Below are positions 33,930 through 42,723 of a DNA stretch of 64,000 nucleotides, piece after piece. The notes beneath the pieces are model-generated. The model was not told the origin of the DNA and ran no database searches. It was given only the letters and a program-made list of their open reading frames with translations. The stretch covers positions 186,001 to 250,000 of the forward strand of contig NZ_OX419519.1 of NCBI RefSeq assembly GCF_948472415.1, given 5' to 3'. The position numbers were made by a program, and so were the translations under genes. Numbering within the stretch: the first letter of the stretch is position 1; each line of letters opens with the position of its first letter. The stretch is from Kitasatospora fiedleri. GTDB lineage: Bacteria > Actinomycetota > Actinomycetes > Streptomycetales > Streptomycetaceae.

Positions 33930-36053
33930 ATGCGGAACTTCGATCCGCTGACCGCCCTGCAGGCGCTGCTGGAACGCTGCCGGGTCCGGGTGGACGGCCG
34001 GACGGAGGGCAGCGGGTTCTTCGTCGCGCCCGGCTTCGTGCTGTCCTGCGCCCACGTGGCCGGCGGCGCGGCGGGCGAGCGGGCCTGGGTGGAGTACGAG
34101 GGCGCGGCGCTCCCGGCCACGGTGCTCGCCGCCGCGCCGGACGCCGCCGCGGCCGCCGGTCGACCGCTGTACCCGTTCCCGGACCTAGCGCTGCTGGAGC
34201 TGACCGACCCACCGCCCGGCCACCCGTGCGTCTGGCTGGACCCGGAGGCGCCGCCGTCCGGGACGAGGCTGACGGCGACCGGTTTCACCCGCGACCTCGG
34301 CCCGCGGACGGCCGTCCTGGCGGCGGGCGGCCGGACCGGGCAGCCGGGGCGGGCGATGCTGGAGCTGGTGGCGGGCGAGGTCAATCCGGGGCTGTCGGGC
34401 GGGCCGGTGCTCAGCCACCGTTCGGGCGGGGTGACGGCGGTGGTGAAGGCCACCCGGCAGGAGGACAGCACGATGGGCGGCTACGGGGTGCCGGTGTCGG
34501 CGCTGCGGCTGCTCGACCCGGCGGCGTACCGGCGGGTGCTGTCCGCGCACGACCGCTTCCACGCCGTGGACGCCCGTTGGCGCTCGCTCGCCGACGTCCC
34601 GCCGCCCACCGGGTACGACAACGGACCCGCTGCCGGACGGTTCGCCGGCCGGACGGCCGAACGCGCCGCGGACCGGGCGTTCCTGGCGCTGCTCGCCGGA
34701 CTGCCCCCGGACTCCGCCGCCGACCTGCGCGCCGCGTTCCTGCGCGCCGCCCCGCCGGGCACCTTCGAGCCGGACCTGCCGCTGCTCGACCGCCGCGACG
34801 TCTACCAGGAGCTGGCCGCCCGGGTCACCCTCGGCGGCGACCACCTGACGCCCGAACTCGCCTACTGCGCCGACCTGGTGCGCACCCTGCCCGGGGACGC
34901 GCCGCTCACCCGGGCGCTGCGCGACCGGGTGCTGATCCGGGCCGGGGAGACCGGCCGGGGCGAGGCCGCCCGGCAGCGGATCGACAGCAGCCCGCCGTAC
35001 GCCCCGCCCTCCGCACCGCCGCACCACCCGTCCCGTCCGGCCGCGCCGGTGCGCCCCTCGGTGATCGGCCGGGTCCGGCATTCGCTGCGCGACCGCAGCC
35101 GCTACCACGTGCGGGTGTGGCAGTTCCGCGGCGCGGAGGAGATCGTCCCGGCCGGCCCCGAGTCCGCCGAGCTGACGCTCCCCCAGGCGCTGCGCCTGCT
35201 GGCCGAGTCGCTGCCGCCGCAGATCGAGACGGTGGAGGCGCTGGAGGCCCTGGACGGGGCGGCCGGGCGGCCGGCGCTGGTGGAGCTGATCCTGCCGCAC
35301 GAGGCCCTGGACGAGGACTACGCGGGCTGGCGGCTCTGGCCGGAGCTGGAGTGGTGGACGCTGGGCCGCAAGCACCGGTTGGTGGTCCGCCCGCTGGAGC
35401 GCCACCAGGAGCCGAGGCTGCACCACCCCTGGCTGATGCGCTGGGAGCACCTGGCGGAGCAGTCGCTCGACCGGGCGCTGGTCTGCGTGTGCGGGCGCGG
35501 CCGGCAGCAGCGTCCGCAGGCGCTGGACGCCGCGTTCAACACCGCTCCGGAGCTGGCCGCGCTGGTCCTGGCCGGGGCCCCGCGCGGCGGTGCGCTGGCG
35601 CAGGCGTTCCGGGTGGCGGTGGCCTCCGGCGTGCCGGTGATGCTGTGGGAGCGCGGCACCGACCCGCGCCCGCTCGACCAGGGCGCCTGCGCCACCGGCT
35701 GCACCGCCCCGGGCCGGGGCGACTGTCCGGACGGCCGTTTCCTGCGCGCGGCCCGCACGGCGCTGGCCGACACCCACCGGGACGCCGCCCCCGACCGCAT
35801 CCGCGACCTGCGCAACGAGGCCGAGCTGCACGAGGCGGAACGGCACCCGGGCCCGGACGCCCCCGACGTCCCCGACGCCCCGCTCGGCGACCGGGTGGTG
35901 CTGCTCTGGGACGACCCGGCCCGCCAACTGCCCCGCACCCGGCTCGCCCCGGCCGCCACCTCCCCGGTGACCGCCCCCACCGCCCCCACCGCACCCATCA
36001 CCCCCGCCCCCGCCCCCGCCCCCGCCCCCGCCACGGAAGGACTCCCGCGATGA
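33930..36053 (+). CDS. trypsin-like serine protease fused to a VMAP-type C-terminal domain
   Basis: The 707-residue protein starts at ATG 33930 (MRNFDPLTALQALLERCRVR). A trypsin-fold protease covers about residues 10-190 with a full triad: His42 in SCAHVAGG, Asp85 in FPDLALLEL and Ser156 in NPGLSGGPV. A helical effector-associated-like region follows (about 235-350), then a Pro-rich linker. The C-terminal domain (about 385-650) carries the VMAP pattern EEIVPAGPESAELTLPQALR, ELILPHEALDEDYAGW, RPLERHQEPRLHHPW and VPVMLWERG. The end is an Ala/Pro/Thr tail with AP repeats. In vWA-MoxR-VMAP ternary systems the VMAP protein is the effector carrier. No signal peptide: it acts in the cytoplasm. The stop overlaps moxR (ATGA). 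Confidence 0.9.
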   Translation: MRNFDPLTALQALLERCRVRVDGRTEGSGFFVAPGFVLSCAHVAGGAAGERAWVEYEGAALPATVLAAAPDAAAAAGRPLYPFPDLALLELTDPPPGHPCVWLDPEAPPSGTRLTATGFTRDLGPRTAVLAAGGRTGQPGRAMLELVAGEVNPGLSGGPVLSHRSGGVTAVVKATRQEDSTMGGYGVPVSALRLLDPAAYRRVLSAHDRFHAVDARWRSLADVPPPTGYDNGPAAGRFAGRTAERAADRAFLALLAGLPPDSAADLRAAFLRAAPPGTFEPDLPLLDRRDVYQELAARVTLGGDHLTPELAYCADLVRTLPGDAPLTRALRDRVLIRAGETGRGEAARQRIDSSPPYAPPSAPPHHPSRPAAPVRPSVIGRVRHSLRDRSRYHVRVWQFRGAEEIVPAGPESAELTLPQALRLLAESLPPQIETVEALEALDGAAGRPALVELILPHEALDEDYAGWRLWPELEWWTLGRKHRLVVRPLERHQEPRLHHPWLMRWEHLAEQSLDRALVCVCGRGRQQRPQALDAAFNTAPELAALVLAGAPRGGALAQAFRVAVASGVPVMLWERGTDPRPLDQGACATGCTAPGRGDCPDGRFLRAARTALADTHRDAAPDRIRDLRNEAELHEAERHPGPDAPDVPDAPLGDRVVLLWDDPARQLPRTRLAPAATSPVTAPTAPTAPITPAPAPAPAPATEGLPR

Positions 36054-37084
36054 CCCTCTGGCGCATCTACCAGGGCGTGGACCAACCCCACGACCGGATC
36101 GCCGACCTGCCGCCCCCGCCGCCCTGGCGGGAGTTCGACGGCGGCCGGGACGGCACGCTGGCCGCCGTGGACCGCGACGCGGTCGGCGGCGGCCGCCGCC
36201 GCCTGCCGCGCCGGGCCGCGTACCGGGCCGACGAGCGCACCGTCGACGCCGTCAACACCGCGCTCTACCTGCGCCGTCCGCTGCTGGTCAGCGGCGACCC
36301 GGGGGTCGGCAAGTCGACCCTGGCCGACGCGGTGGCCCGCGAACTGCGGCTGGGCCCGGTGCTGCGCTGGTCCGTCAACAGCCGCACCACGCTCCGCGAC
36401 GGCCTGTACCGGTACGACTCGCTGGGCCGCCTGGAGGACGCCGGCCTGGCCCGCCACCAGTCCGACGCCCCGGCCGGGGCGCCCGCCGCCACCGACCTCG
36501 GGCGGTACGTCAGCCTCGGCCCGCTCGGCACCGCGCTCGCCCCGTACGCGCTGCCCCGGGTGCTGCTGGTCGACGAGATCGACAAGGGCGACCTGGACCT
36601 GCCCAACGACCTGCTGGACGTGTTCGAGGAGGGCGGCTTCGAGATCCCGGAGCTGACCCGGGCCGCCGACCAGCAGCCGACCGTCGCGGTGCGCCCGCAC
36701 GACGGCGGGCCGGCGGTGCGGGTGACCCGCGGGGCGGTGCAGTGCCGGGCGTTCCCGTTCGTGATCCTGACCAGCAACGGCGAACGGGAGTTCCCGCCCG
36801 CGTTCCTGCGCCGCTGCATCCGGCTGCACCTGCCGTCGGCGCACCAGGACGGCGCGCGGCTGCGCGCGATCGTCGAGGCCCACCTGCCGGGCGCGGGCGC
36901 GGCGGCCGAGGCCGCCGTCGGGGCGTTCCTGGCCCGGGCCGCGACCGGGGAGCTGGCCACCGACCAACTCCTGAACGCCGTCTACCTGTTGGCGCCCTCC
37001 GCCGGTGCCACCGGGCCGGACCGGGACCACCTGCTCGACCTGGTCATGCAGCACCTCAACGACGCCCCGCCCGGCCGGCCGTGA
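36050..37084 (+). CDS. MoxR-type AAA+ ATPase of the VMAP system
   Basis: The 344-residue ATPase has Walker A GDPGVGKST (82-90), Walker B VLLVDEID (171-178), a sensor-1 region ILTSNGERE (239-247) and an Arg-finger candidate in FLRRCIRLH. It is the MoxR subclass, which remodels partner proteins carrying vWA domains. GGAAGGA precedes ATG 36050; the start overlaps the protease stop (ATGA) and its own stop overlaps the next GTG (GTGA). Strict coupling points to a fixed-ratio complex with the VMAP protease and the SAV_2336 protein. The N-terminal 60 residues are Pro/Arg-rich and not conserved. Confidence 0.92.
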   Translation: MTLWRIYQGVDQPHDRIADLPPPPPWREFDGGRDGTLAAVDRDAVGGGRRRLPRRAAYRADERTVDAVNTALYLRRPLLVSGDPGVGKSTLADAVARELRLGPVLRWSVNSRTTLRDGLYRYDSLGRLEDAGLARHQSDAPAGAPAATDLGRYVSLGPLGTALAPYALPRVLLVDEIDKGDLDLPNDLLDVFEEGGFEIPELTRAADQQPTVAVRPHDGGPAVRVTRGAVQCRAFPFVILTSNGEREFPPAFLRRCIRLHLPSAHQDGARLRAIVEAHLPGAGAAAEAAVGAFLARAATGELATDQLLNAVYLLAPSAGATGPDRDHLLDLVMQHLNDAPPGRP

Positions 37085-40000
37085 GCGGCGCCCCCGGCCC
37101 GGAGCGGGACGCCGTCCGCCGCCTGGCCGCCCTGCTCGCCGACCTCACCGGCCCGGACGGTCCCGCCCCGACCGGGCGCGAACTCGCCGACCTGCTGTGG
37201 CTGCACGCCCGCCTCGGCGGCGGTCCGCCCCCCGAGCCCGAGCGACCGGATTCCGAGTTCGCCCCGGTCAAGCTCGGCCGACCGCGCCGGCCCGGGGACC
37301 CCTCCGCCGCCCGGACCGGACCCGCTGCGCCGCAGCGGAGTTCCACCCCCGCCCCGCGCCGCCCGCTCCACCTGCCCGGCCCGGTGCCCGCCGCGGGCGC
37401 CCCGCCGCTGCCCGCCTCGCCGGTCCGGGTCGGCACCGGTCGCGCCCTCCCCCGACGCCGCGAACTCGCCCGCGCGCTGCGCCCGTTGAAGCGCGGCGTG
37501 CCGTCCGCCGACCGCACCGCGCTGGACGAGGACGCCACCGCCGAACGCCTCGCCCGCGACCCGCGCTGGTGGCCGGTGCTGGTGCCCGGCGTCGAGCGCT
37601 GGCTCGACGTCCGGCTGATCGTCGACGCGCACGGCGACAGCGCGGTGCTGTGGGAGCCGCCGGCCCGCGAACTCGCCGCCCTGCTGGCCGGTTCCGGCGT
37701 CTTCCGGGACGTCCGGCTGCACCGCCTGACCGGCCCCGACGCCCCCGAGGACGACACCGCCGCCCGGCCGCCCGGCCGCACCGCCACCTTCGTCCTCACC
37801 GACGGCGTCCACCCCGACTGGGCCGGGCCGCGCCTGCGCGCCGCCCTGCGCCGCTGGGCCCAGGCCGGGCCGACCGCCGTCCTGCACACCCTGCCCGAAC
37901 ACCTGTGGGCGCAGACCGCGTTGGCCCCCGAGCCCGGCCGCTTCCGCACCGCCGCCCCCGCCGACCCGCACCCCCGGTTCACCCCGTACGCCCTCGTCCC
38001 GCCCTCGCAGCCGCCCGGCACCCTCGCCGTGCCGGTGCTCGGCCTCTCCCCCGAGTGGCTCGCCCCGTGGGCCCGTGCCACCGCCGGGCCGCACGCCTAC
38101 GACGCGCCCGCCGTCCTGCTCGCCCCCGGCCGTCCGTCCCGGCCGCCGGCCGGACCCCCGGCCGACGACCGCTCCGCCCTGCCCACCGGCGACTTCGACT
38201 CCTTCCTGGCCCAGGCCCAGCCCCGGGTGTTCCGGCTCGCCGCCCTGCTGTCCGCCGTACCGCTCAACTTCGGCGTGATGCGGCTGGTGCAGTCCGCGCT
38301 GCTGCCCGACAGCCCGCCCGCCGACCTCGCCGAGATCGTCTTCAGCGGCCTGCTGCGCGCCGTCCCCGACGACCCGTCCACCGAATCCCTGGGCCGCGCC
38401 TACGAGTTCGCCCCCGGCGTCCGGGAGCGGCTGCTCGCCACCCTGCGCCGCGACGAGGCCCAGCAGGTGGTGGACACCGTCTCCGCGCACCTGGCCGCCC
38501 ACGCGGCCGTGCTGGGCGCCCGCTTCACCGCGCTCTTCCCGGACCCGGACGGCCCGCTCGCCCTCCCCGCCGGCGCCCGCCCCTGGGCCCACACCGGCGC
38601 CCCCGTGCCCGTCCCCGCCCCGGGCCGCCGCTTCTTCCTCCCCGTCATCGGGGTCGCCGTCCCCGGCGAGGGCGAACCCGACGCGGCCGGCCTGTTCCGG
38701 GCGACCGCCCGGGTCGCCACCGGATTCGGCCGGCTCGGCTACCAGCAGGCCGGGCCGACCGGCGACGGGAGCGCCGTGGACCTGCTGCGCGCCTGGGCGC
38801 GGCAGGTCCGCCTCGGCCCCGGGGACCTGGTGGCGGTCTACCTGGCCGGCCACTCGATGGCCGCCTTCGGCCAGCAGGCCGAACTCCTGCTCCCGGACGG
38901 CCTGTCCGCCACCCGCCGCCGCCGGATTCGCCGCGTCGGGCTGGAGGAGTTCCGCCGCGCCTTCGGCCGCCTGGGCCGCCTGCTCCTGATCGTCGACCAG
39001 CACCCGCTGCGCGCCGGGCCCGCCACCCCGCCGCCGGGGAGCCCTGCCCTCACCCTGCTGGTCCGCAACTCCCCCGCCCCGGTCTTCTCCGAGCACATGT
39101 CCGGCCTGCTCACCGCCTTCGCCGTCGGCGTCTTCGAGTCGCCCGAGGTCGGGGTGCACCTGCGGGAGCGCCTGCACATCGGCGCCCTCGCCACGGCGGA
39201 CACCACGGACGACCTGCTGCCGTTCTTCACCCCCGGGGCCGGGCCCGCCGGAGCGCGGGAGCCCGGACCCGCGCACCTGCTGGACGCGTTGGTGTCCTGG
39301 CTCACCGGTGGCCGCCACGACACCGCCCCGCGGGAGTTCTACAACACCACGCGGCTGCCGCTGGCCACGGTCCTGCGCTGCCTCGGCCCGCTGACCGACC
39401 GCGTCCGGCAGGTCCGCGTGCCCGGCGAGAGCCTGGACCCCGCCCGGTGGTGGGAGGAGCTCGGCGGGCGGCTGGGGCTCGAACGACCCGACCGGGAGAC
39501 CGTCCTGGAGCACCTGGCCCTGCACCGCGCGGACCTGCTGCTGATCCTCACCGCCCGCCGACCGGGCGGCGAACCCCCGCTCCGGTCCGACGCGTTCCTG
39601 TCCGCCCTGACCACCGCCGGGGCCCGCGTCCTGCTGGTCGACCCCTTCGCCACGCCGACACCGGGCGCGGTGCAACTCCGCCCCGGCCGGGACGAGTCGC
39701 TGATCTGCGACGCCGTCGACGGCGGCCGTCGCCTCGAGTCCGTCGACCGGACCCGGGCCGCCGACGCCTACCGGCTCGCCCTGGACCTCGCCCTGACCGC
39801 CGGGAGCCACTGGTGGGCGGCCGTGGCCACCGCCGCGCTGGACCGGCTCGGCGCCCCGCACTCCACCCCGCGCCCGACCCGACTCGACCGCATCCAGGGC
39901 GCGTTCACCACCGTCCCGGGCGCCGCCGACGCGCTGCTCGACCTCACGGACCTGGTCCGCTCGGCGCCGGCCGACCTGGTGGAGCAGGTCTACGCGCTCC

Positions 40001-40812
40001 TGCGGGCCCTGATCGGCCACCGCCGGGACCCGGCCACCGGCATCCACCCGATCGTCGACCCGGCCGTCCTGGACGGGCTCGACCGCCGGGACCGCGCGGT
40101 CGTCCGCGACTGGATCGACAACGAGCTGGTCGAGGCCGCCGCCCCGCACCGGACCCGGCTGCTCGAACTCGCCACGATCCTCGACACCCCGGTGATCTCC
40201 TCCGACCCGGCCCTCCCGGACGGCCCGCTGGGCCTGTGGGTGACCCGTCTCGTCCCGCACGCCGAACCCGACGGAACACTCCGGCTGCTGCCGCGCCCCG
40301 CCGCCGCCCCCCGGCCGCCCTCCGCCGACTTCGGCCACCTCGTGCACCGCAACTGGCGCTGCCCGACCGAGGGGTGCGCCCGCTACGCCCCCGGCCCGAC
40401 CCCGCCGCCGCTGCCCAGCGTCGAAGGGCCGGACGTCGTCTGCACCGACCACCGCACCCCCCTGCTCCCGGCCGCCCCCCGGCCGGCCGTCGCCCACCTC
40501 AAAGCCGTCACCGACCAGTTCTGCTCCGGCCAGTTCACCGTCGAGGAGCGGTCCTCGTTCCCGCTCTCCCTCTCCGTCGACAGCACCCCCCTGCTGGTCT
40601 CCTTCCAGGACGGCACCGTCACCGTCCGGGCCACCGACATCGGTGCCCGCTACCGTCTCCCCGGCCCTGACGCCCCGGACTGGCAGGACCTGATCCCGGA
40701 CGAGCCGCTCCCCTTCCCGCCCGGCACCCGCATCGCCCCGGCCCCGGACGTCACCCTGGTCCGCACCGGCGCTCCCCTCCCCGGCGAACCGGCCCCGCCC
40801 ACCGGGCCCTGA
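37081..40812 (+). CDS. SAV_2336-domain protein with a caspase-like domain lacking its Cys
   Basis: GTG 37081 (overlapping TGA) opens a 1,243-residue protein. Residues 1-100 end in a Pro-rich linker. A SAV_2336-type, degenerate vWA-like domain covers about 161-330 (ERWLDVRLIVDAHGDSAVLW); the canonical DxSxS metal site is not intact. A helical part runs to about 510. From FFLPVIGVAVPGEGEPDAAG to about 715 lies a caspase-like fold: GDLVAVYLAGHSM keeps the expected His591, but in LLLIVDQHPLRAG the position of the catalytic Cys is His641. Later segments include a second alpha/beta domain (about 805-880), a helical region and a possible zinc ribbon (Cys1094, Cys1099, Cys1121, His1124). It is the third component of the ternary system with MoxR and the trypsin-VMAP protein. 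Confidence 0.85.
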   Translation: MSGAPGPERDAVRRLAALLADLTGPDGPAPTGRELADLLWLHARLGGGPPPEPERPDSEFAPVKLGRPRRPGDPSAARTGPAAPQRSSTPAPRRPLHLPGPVPAAGAPPLPASPVRVGTGRALPRRRELARALRPLKRGVPSADRTALDEDATAERLARDPRWWPVLVPGVERWLDVRLIVDAHGDSAVLWEPPARELAALLAGSGVFRDVRLHRLTGPDAPEDDTAARPPGRTATFVLTDGVHPDWAGPRLRAALRRWAQAGPTAVLHTLPEHLWAQTALAPEPGRFRTAAPADPHPRFTPYALVPPSQPPGTLAVPVLGLSPEWLAPWARATAGPHAYDAPAVLLAPGRPSRPPAGPPADDRSALPTGDFDSFLAQAQPRVFRLAALLSAVPLNFGVMRLVQSALLPDSPPADLAEIVFSGLLRAVPDDPSTESLGRAYEFAPGVRERLLATLRRDEAQQVVDTVSAHLAAHAAVLGARFTALFPDPDGPLALPAGARPWAHTGAPVPVPAPGRRFFLPVIGVAVPGEGEPDAAGLFRATARVATGFGRLGYQQAGPTGDGSAVDLLRAWARQVRLGPGDLVAVYLAGHSMAAFGQQAELLLPDGLSATRRRRIRRVGLEEFRRAFGRLGRLLLIVDQHPLRAGPATPPPGSPALTLLVRNSPAPVFSEHMSGLLTAFAVGVFESPEVGVHLRERLHIGALATADTTDDLLPFFTPGAGPAGAREPGPAHLLDALVSWLTGGRHDTAPREFYNTTRLPLATVLRCLGPLTDRVRQVRVPGESLDPARWWEELGGRLGLERPDRETVLEHLALHRADLLLILTARRPGGEPPLRSDAFLSALTTAGARVLLVDPFATPTPGAVQLRPGRDESLICDAVDGGRRLESVDRTRAADAYRLALDLALTAGSHWWAAVATAALDRLGAPHSTPRPTRLDRIQGAFTTVPGAADALLDLTDLVRSAPADLVEQVYALLRALIGHRRDPATGIHPIVDPAVLDGLDRRDRAVVRDWIDNELVEAAAPHRTRLLELATILDTPVISSDPALPDGPLGLWVTRLVPHAEPDGTLRLLPRPAAAPRPPSADFGHLVHRNWRCPTEGCARYAPGPTPPPLPSVEGPDVVCTDHRTPLLPAAPRPAVAHLKAVTDQFCSGQFTVEERSSFPLSLSVDSTPLLVSFQDGTVTVRATDIGARYRLPGPDAPDWQDLIPDEPLPFPPGTRIAPAPDVTLVRTGAPLPGEPAPPTGP

Positions 40813-40820
40813 CCGGATAC

Positions 40821-40844
40821 AACAGTGCTTGTACAAGCGCTGTT
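40821..40844. promoter_or_regulatory. 24-bp near-perfect palindrome in front of marR
   Basis: The dyad has AACAG and CTGTT as outer arms and TTGTACAA at its centre (40829-40836), with one mismatched pair between inner arms TGC and GCG. It ends 11 bases before the GTG start of the MarR gene and overlaps where its promoter must be. This fits autorepression by the MarR protein. TACAGT at 40844-40849 is a possible -10, which would make the transcript nearly leaderless. Confidence 0.7.
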
Positions 40845-40855
40845 ACAGTGGCCGC

Positions 40856-41413
40856 GTGACCGAGACCCCCGACCCCACCGACCCGGCCGACCCCACCGAC
40901 CCGGCCGACCCCACCGACCCGGCCGTTCCCGCCGACCCCACCGAGCTGAGCCTCTGGCGCCCGCTCCGCCTGCTCCAGGCGTCGATGGACGAGGAGATCG
41001 GCCGGGTCTACGCCGAGACGCCCGTCGAGGGGCTGCGGCCGAGTTTCGTGCTGGAGCTGCTCCGGCTGCACGCGCGCGGGCCGATGACCATCACCGAGCT
41101 GGCCGAGTCGGTGCGGCACACGCACTCGGCGCTCAGCCAGAAGGTGGCCGCGATGCGACGGGCGGGCTGGGTGGAGACCGTGCCCGGAGCGGACGCCCGG
41201 AGCAAGAAGGTCACGCTGACCGCGAAGGCGCGGGAGGTGGTCGGCCGACTGGCCGCCGAGTGGGAGGCCACCGAGGCCGCGCTCGTCGAGCTGGAGGCCG
41301 AACTCCCGTACCCGCTCAGCCGGGTGGTCGAGGACATCGAGCAGGCGCTGGCCCGCCGTAGCTTCCACGAACGCATCCTCGGACGGCTGGCCGGTGACCC
41401 GCGGTGGCGGTGA
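40856..41413 (+). CDS. MarR-family regulator with a repetitive acidic N-terminus
   Basis: GTG 40856 starts a 185-residue protein. The first 28 residues are a TDPADP repeat, encoded by 18-bp DNA repeats at about 40871-40930. A MarR winged helix follows: PMTITELAESVRHTHSALSQ is the recognition region and ADARSKKVTLTAKAREVVG the wing. MarR repressors sense phenolic or cationic drugs. The next gene, an efflux pump, overlaps its end, so this is probably a self-regulated repressor-pump operon controlled through the palindrome just upstream. Confidence 0.87.
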   Translation: MTETPDPTDPADPTDPADPTDPAVPADPTELSLWRPLRLLQASMDEEIGRVYAETPVEGLRPSFVLELLRLHARGPMTITELAESVRHTHSALSQKVAAMRRAGWVETVPGADARSKKVTLTAKAREVVGRLAAEWEATEAALVELEAELPYPLSRVVEDIEQALARRSFHERILGRLAGDPRWR

Positions 41414-42723
41414 CCGGCCGCCGACTGCTGCTCGACGTCGCCCCGCTGCGCGAGTCGCCCGCGTTCCGCCGGCTGTGGCTCGGCGGGACGGTCTCCGGCC
41501 TCGGTGGCCAGATGGCGCTGGTGGCCGTCGTGTTCCAGGTCTGGGAGCACACCCGCAGCACGGTGTGGACCGGCGCGGTGGGCCTGGCCCAGGCGGTGCC
41601 GCTGCTGGCGCTCGGGCTGTTCGCCGGCGCACTGGTCGACCGTTCGGACCGGCGGACGCTGTACCTGCTGGCCACCGCCGGGCAGGCCGGGTGCGCGCTG
41701 CTGCTCGCGGCCCAGGCCCCGCTGGGGTACCTCCCGCCCGCCGGGGTGGTCGCCCTGGTGGCGGGACAGTCCGTCTTCGTCGCGGTCGCGGGCCCGGCCG
41801 CCCGGACCTTCCCGCCCCGGCTGCTCCCGCCCGGGCAACTGGCCGCGGGCCTGGCCCTGAACCGGGTCGCGTTCCAGGGCGCGATGCTGCTCGGCCCGGC
41901 ACTGGGCGGGCTGCTGGTGGCGCGGGCGGGCGTCGGCGGCTGCTACCTGGCCGACGCGCTCAGCTTCGCGGCCGCCCTGTACGCGGCCCTCCGCCTGCCC
42001 CGGATGCGCCCGGACGCCGCTCCCGGCACCGACCCCGCCGACCCCGCCGACCCCGCCGCTCCCGGCACCGACTCCGCTACCCGGAGGACCGCCCGCGCGG
42101 GGCTGCGCGACGTGCGGGACGGACTGGCGTTCCTGGCCCGGACGCCGGTCGTCCGCGCCGCGCTGCTCACCGACCTGGCCGCCACCGTGCTGTCCATGCC
42201 GATCAGCCTGTTCCCGCTGGTCAACGCCGAGCGGTTCGACGGCGGTCCGCGCACCCTGGGGCTGTTCCTGACCGCGATCGCGGCGGGCGGCGTCGCCGCC
42301 TCCGTCCTGTCGGGGGCGTTCACCCGGCGGCCGCACCAGGCGCCGGTGATGCTGACCGCCGCCGCGGCCTGGGGCGTCGCACTGGCCCTGTTCGGCCTGG
42401 TGTCGAGCCCGTGGCCGGGGCTGGGGCTGCTCGTGCTGGCCGGCGCGGCGGACACCGTGTCCGTGGTCGCCCGCGGCACCGTCGTCCAACTGCACACCCC
42501 GGACGCGCTGCTGGGACGGGTCGGCGCGGCCGAGCAGATCGTCGGACAGGCCGGACCGGACCTGGGCAACCTGCGCGGCGGCCTGGTCGCCTCCGCCACC
42601 TCGGGCACCACCGCCCTGATCAGCGGCGGCCTGCTCTGCCTCGCCGCCGTCGCCCTGATCGGAACCGCCACCCCCGGACTGCGCCGCCCGCCCGCCCCGG
42701 GGGAAATCCGTTGTACACCGTAG
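41404..42723 (+). CDS. MFS efflux transporter (EntS/MFS_3-like)
   Basis: The 439-residue protein (VAVTGRRLLLDVAPLRESPA from GTG 41404, or from GTG 41410, which overlaps the marR stop as GTGA) has about twelve hydrophobic segments. Between segments 2 and 3 it carries the MFS motif GALVDRSDRRTLY. The central loop (TDPADPADPAAPGTDSATRR) echoes the repeat of the MarR N-terminus. It is similar in layout to enterobactin-type and macrolide MFS exporters. Its stop codon (TAG 42721-42723) lies in the left arm of the next inverted repeat. Probable function: export of a toxic compound sensed by the MarR protein. Confidence 0.88.
   Translation: MAVTGRRLLLDVAPLRESPAFRRLWLGGTVSGLGGQMALVAVVFQVWEHTRSTVWTGAVGLAQAVPLLALGLFAGALVDRSDRRTLYLLATAGQAGCALLLAAQAPLGYLPPAGVVALVAGQSVFVAVAGPAARTFPPRLLPPGQLAAGLALNRVAFQGAMLLGPALGGLLVARAGVGGCYLADALSFAAALYAALRLPRMRPDAAPGTDPADPADPAAPGTDSATRRTARAGLRDVRDGLAFLARTPVVRAALLTDLAATVLSMPISLFPLVNAERFDGGPRTLGLFLTAIAAGGVAASVLSGAFTRRPHQAPVMLTAAAAWGVALALFGLVSSPWPGLGLLVLAGAADTVSVVARGTVVQLHTPDALLGRVGAAEQIVGQAGPDLGNLRGGLVASATSGTTALISGGLLCLAAVALIGTATPGLRRPPAPGEIRCTP

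Noticed and set aside
34226-36049. Long open frame before moxR in the same frame
   Set aside because: It is a shadow of the VMAP protease gene; the ATPase starts at ATG 36050 with GGAAGGA.
36982-40836. 1,284-codon minus-strand ORF opposite the SAV_2336 gene
   Set aside because: It is antisense to a family-matched gene and shows only Gly/Glu/Val-rich low-complexity sequence.
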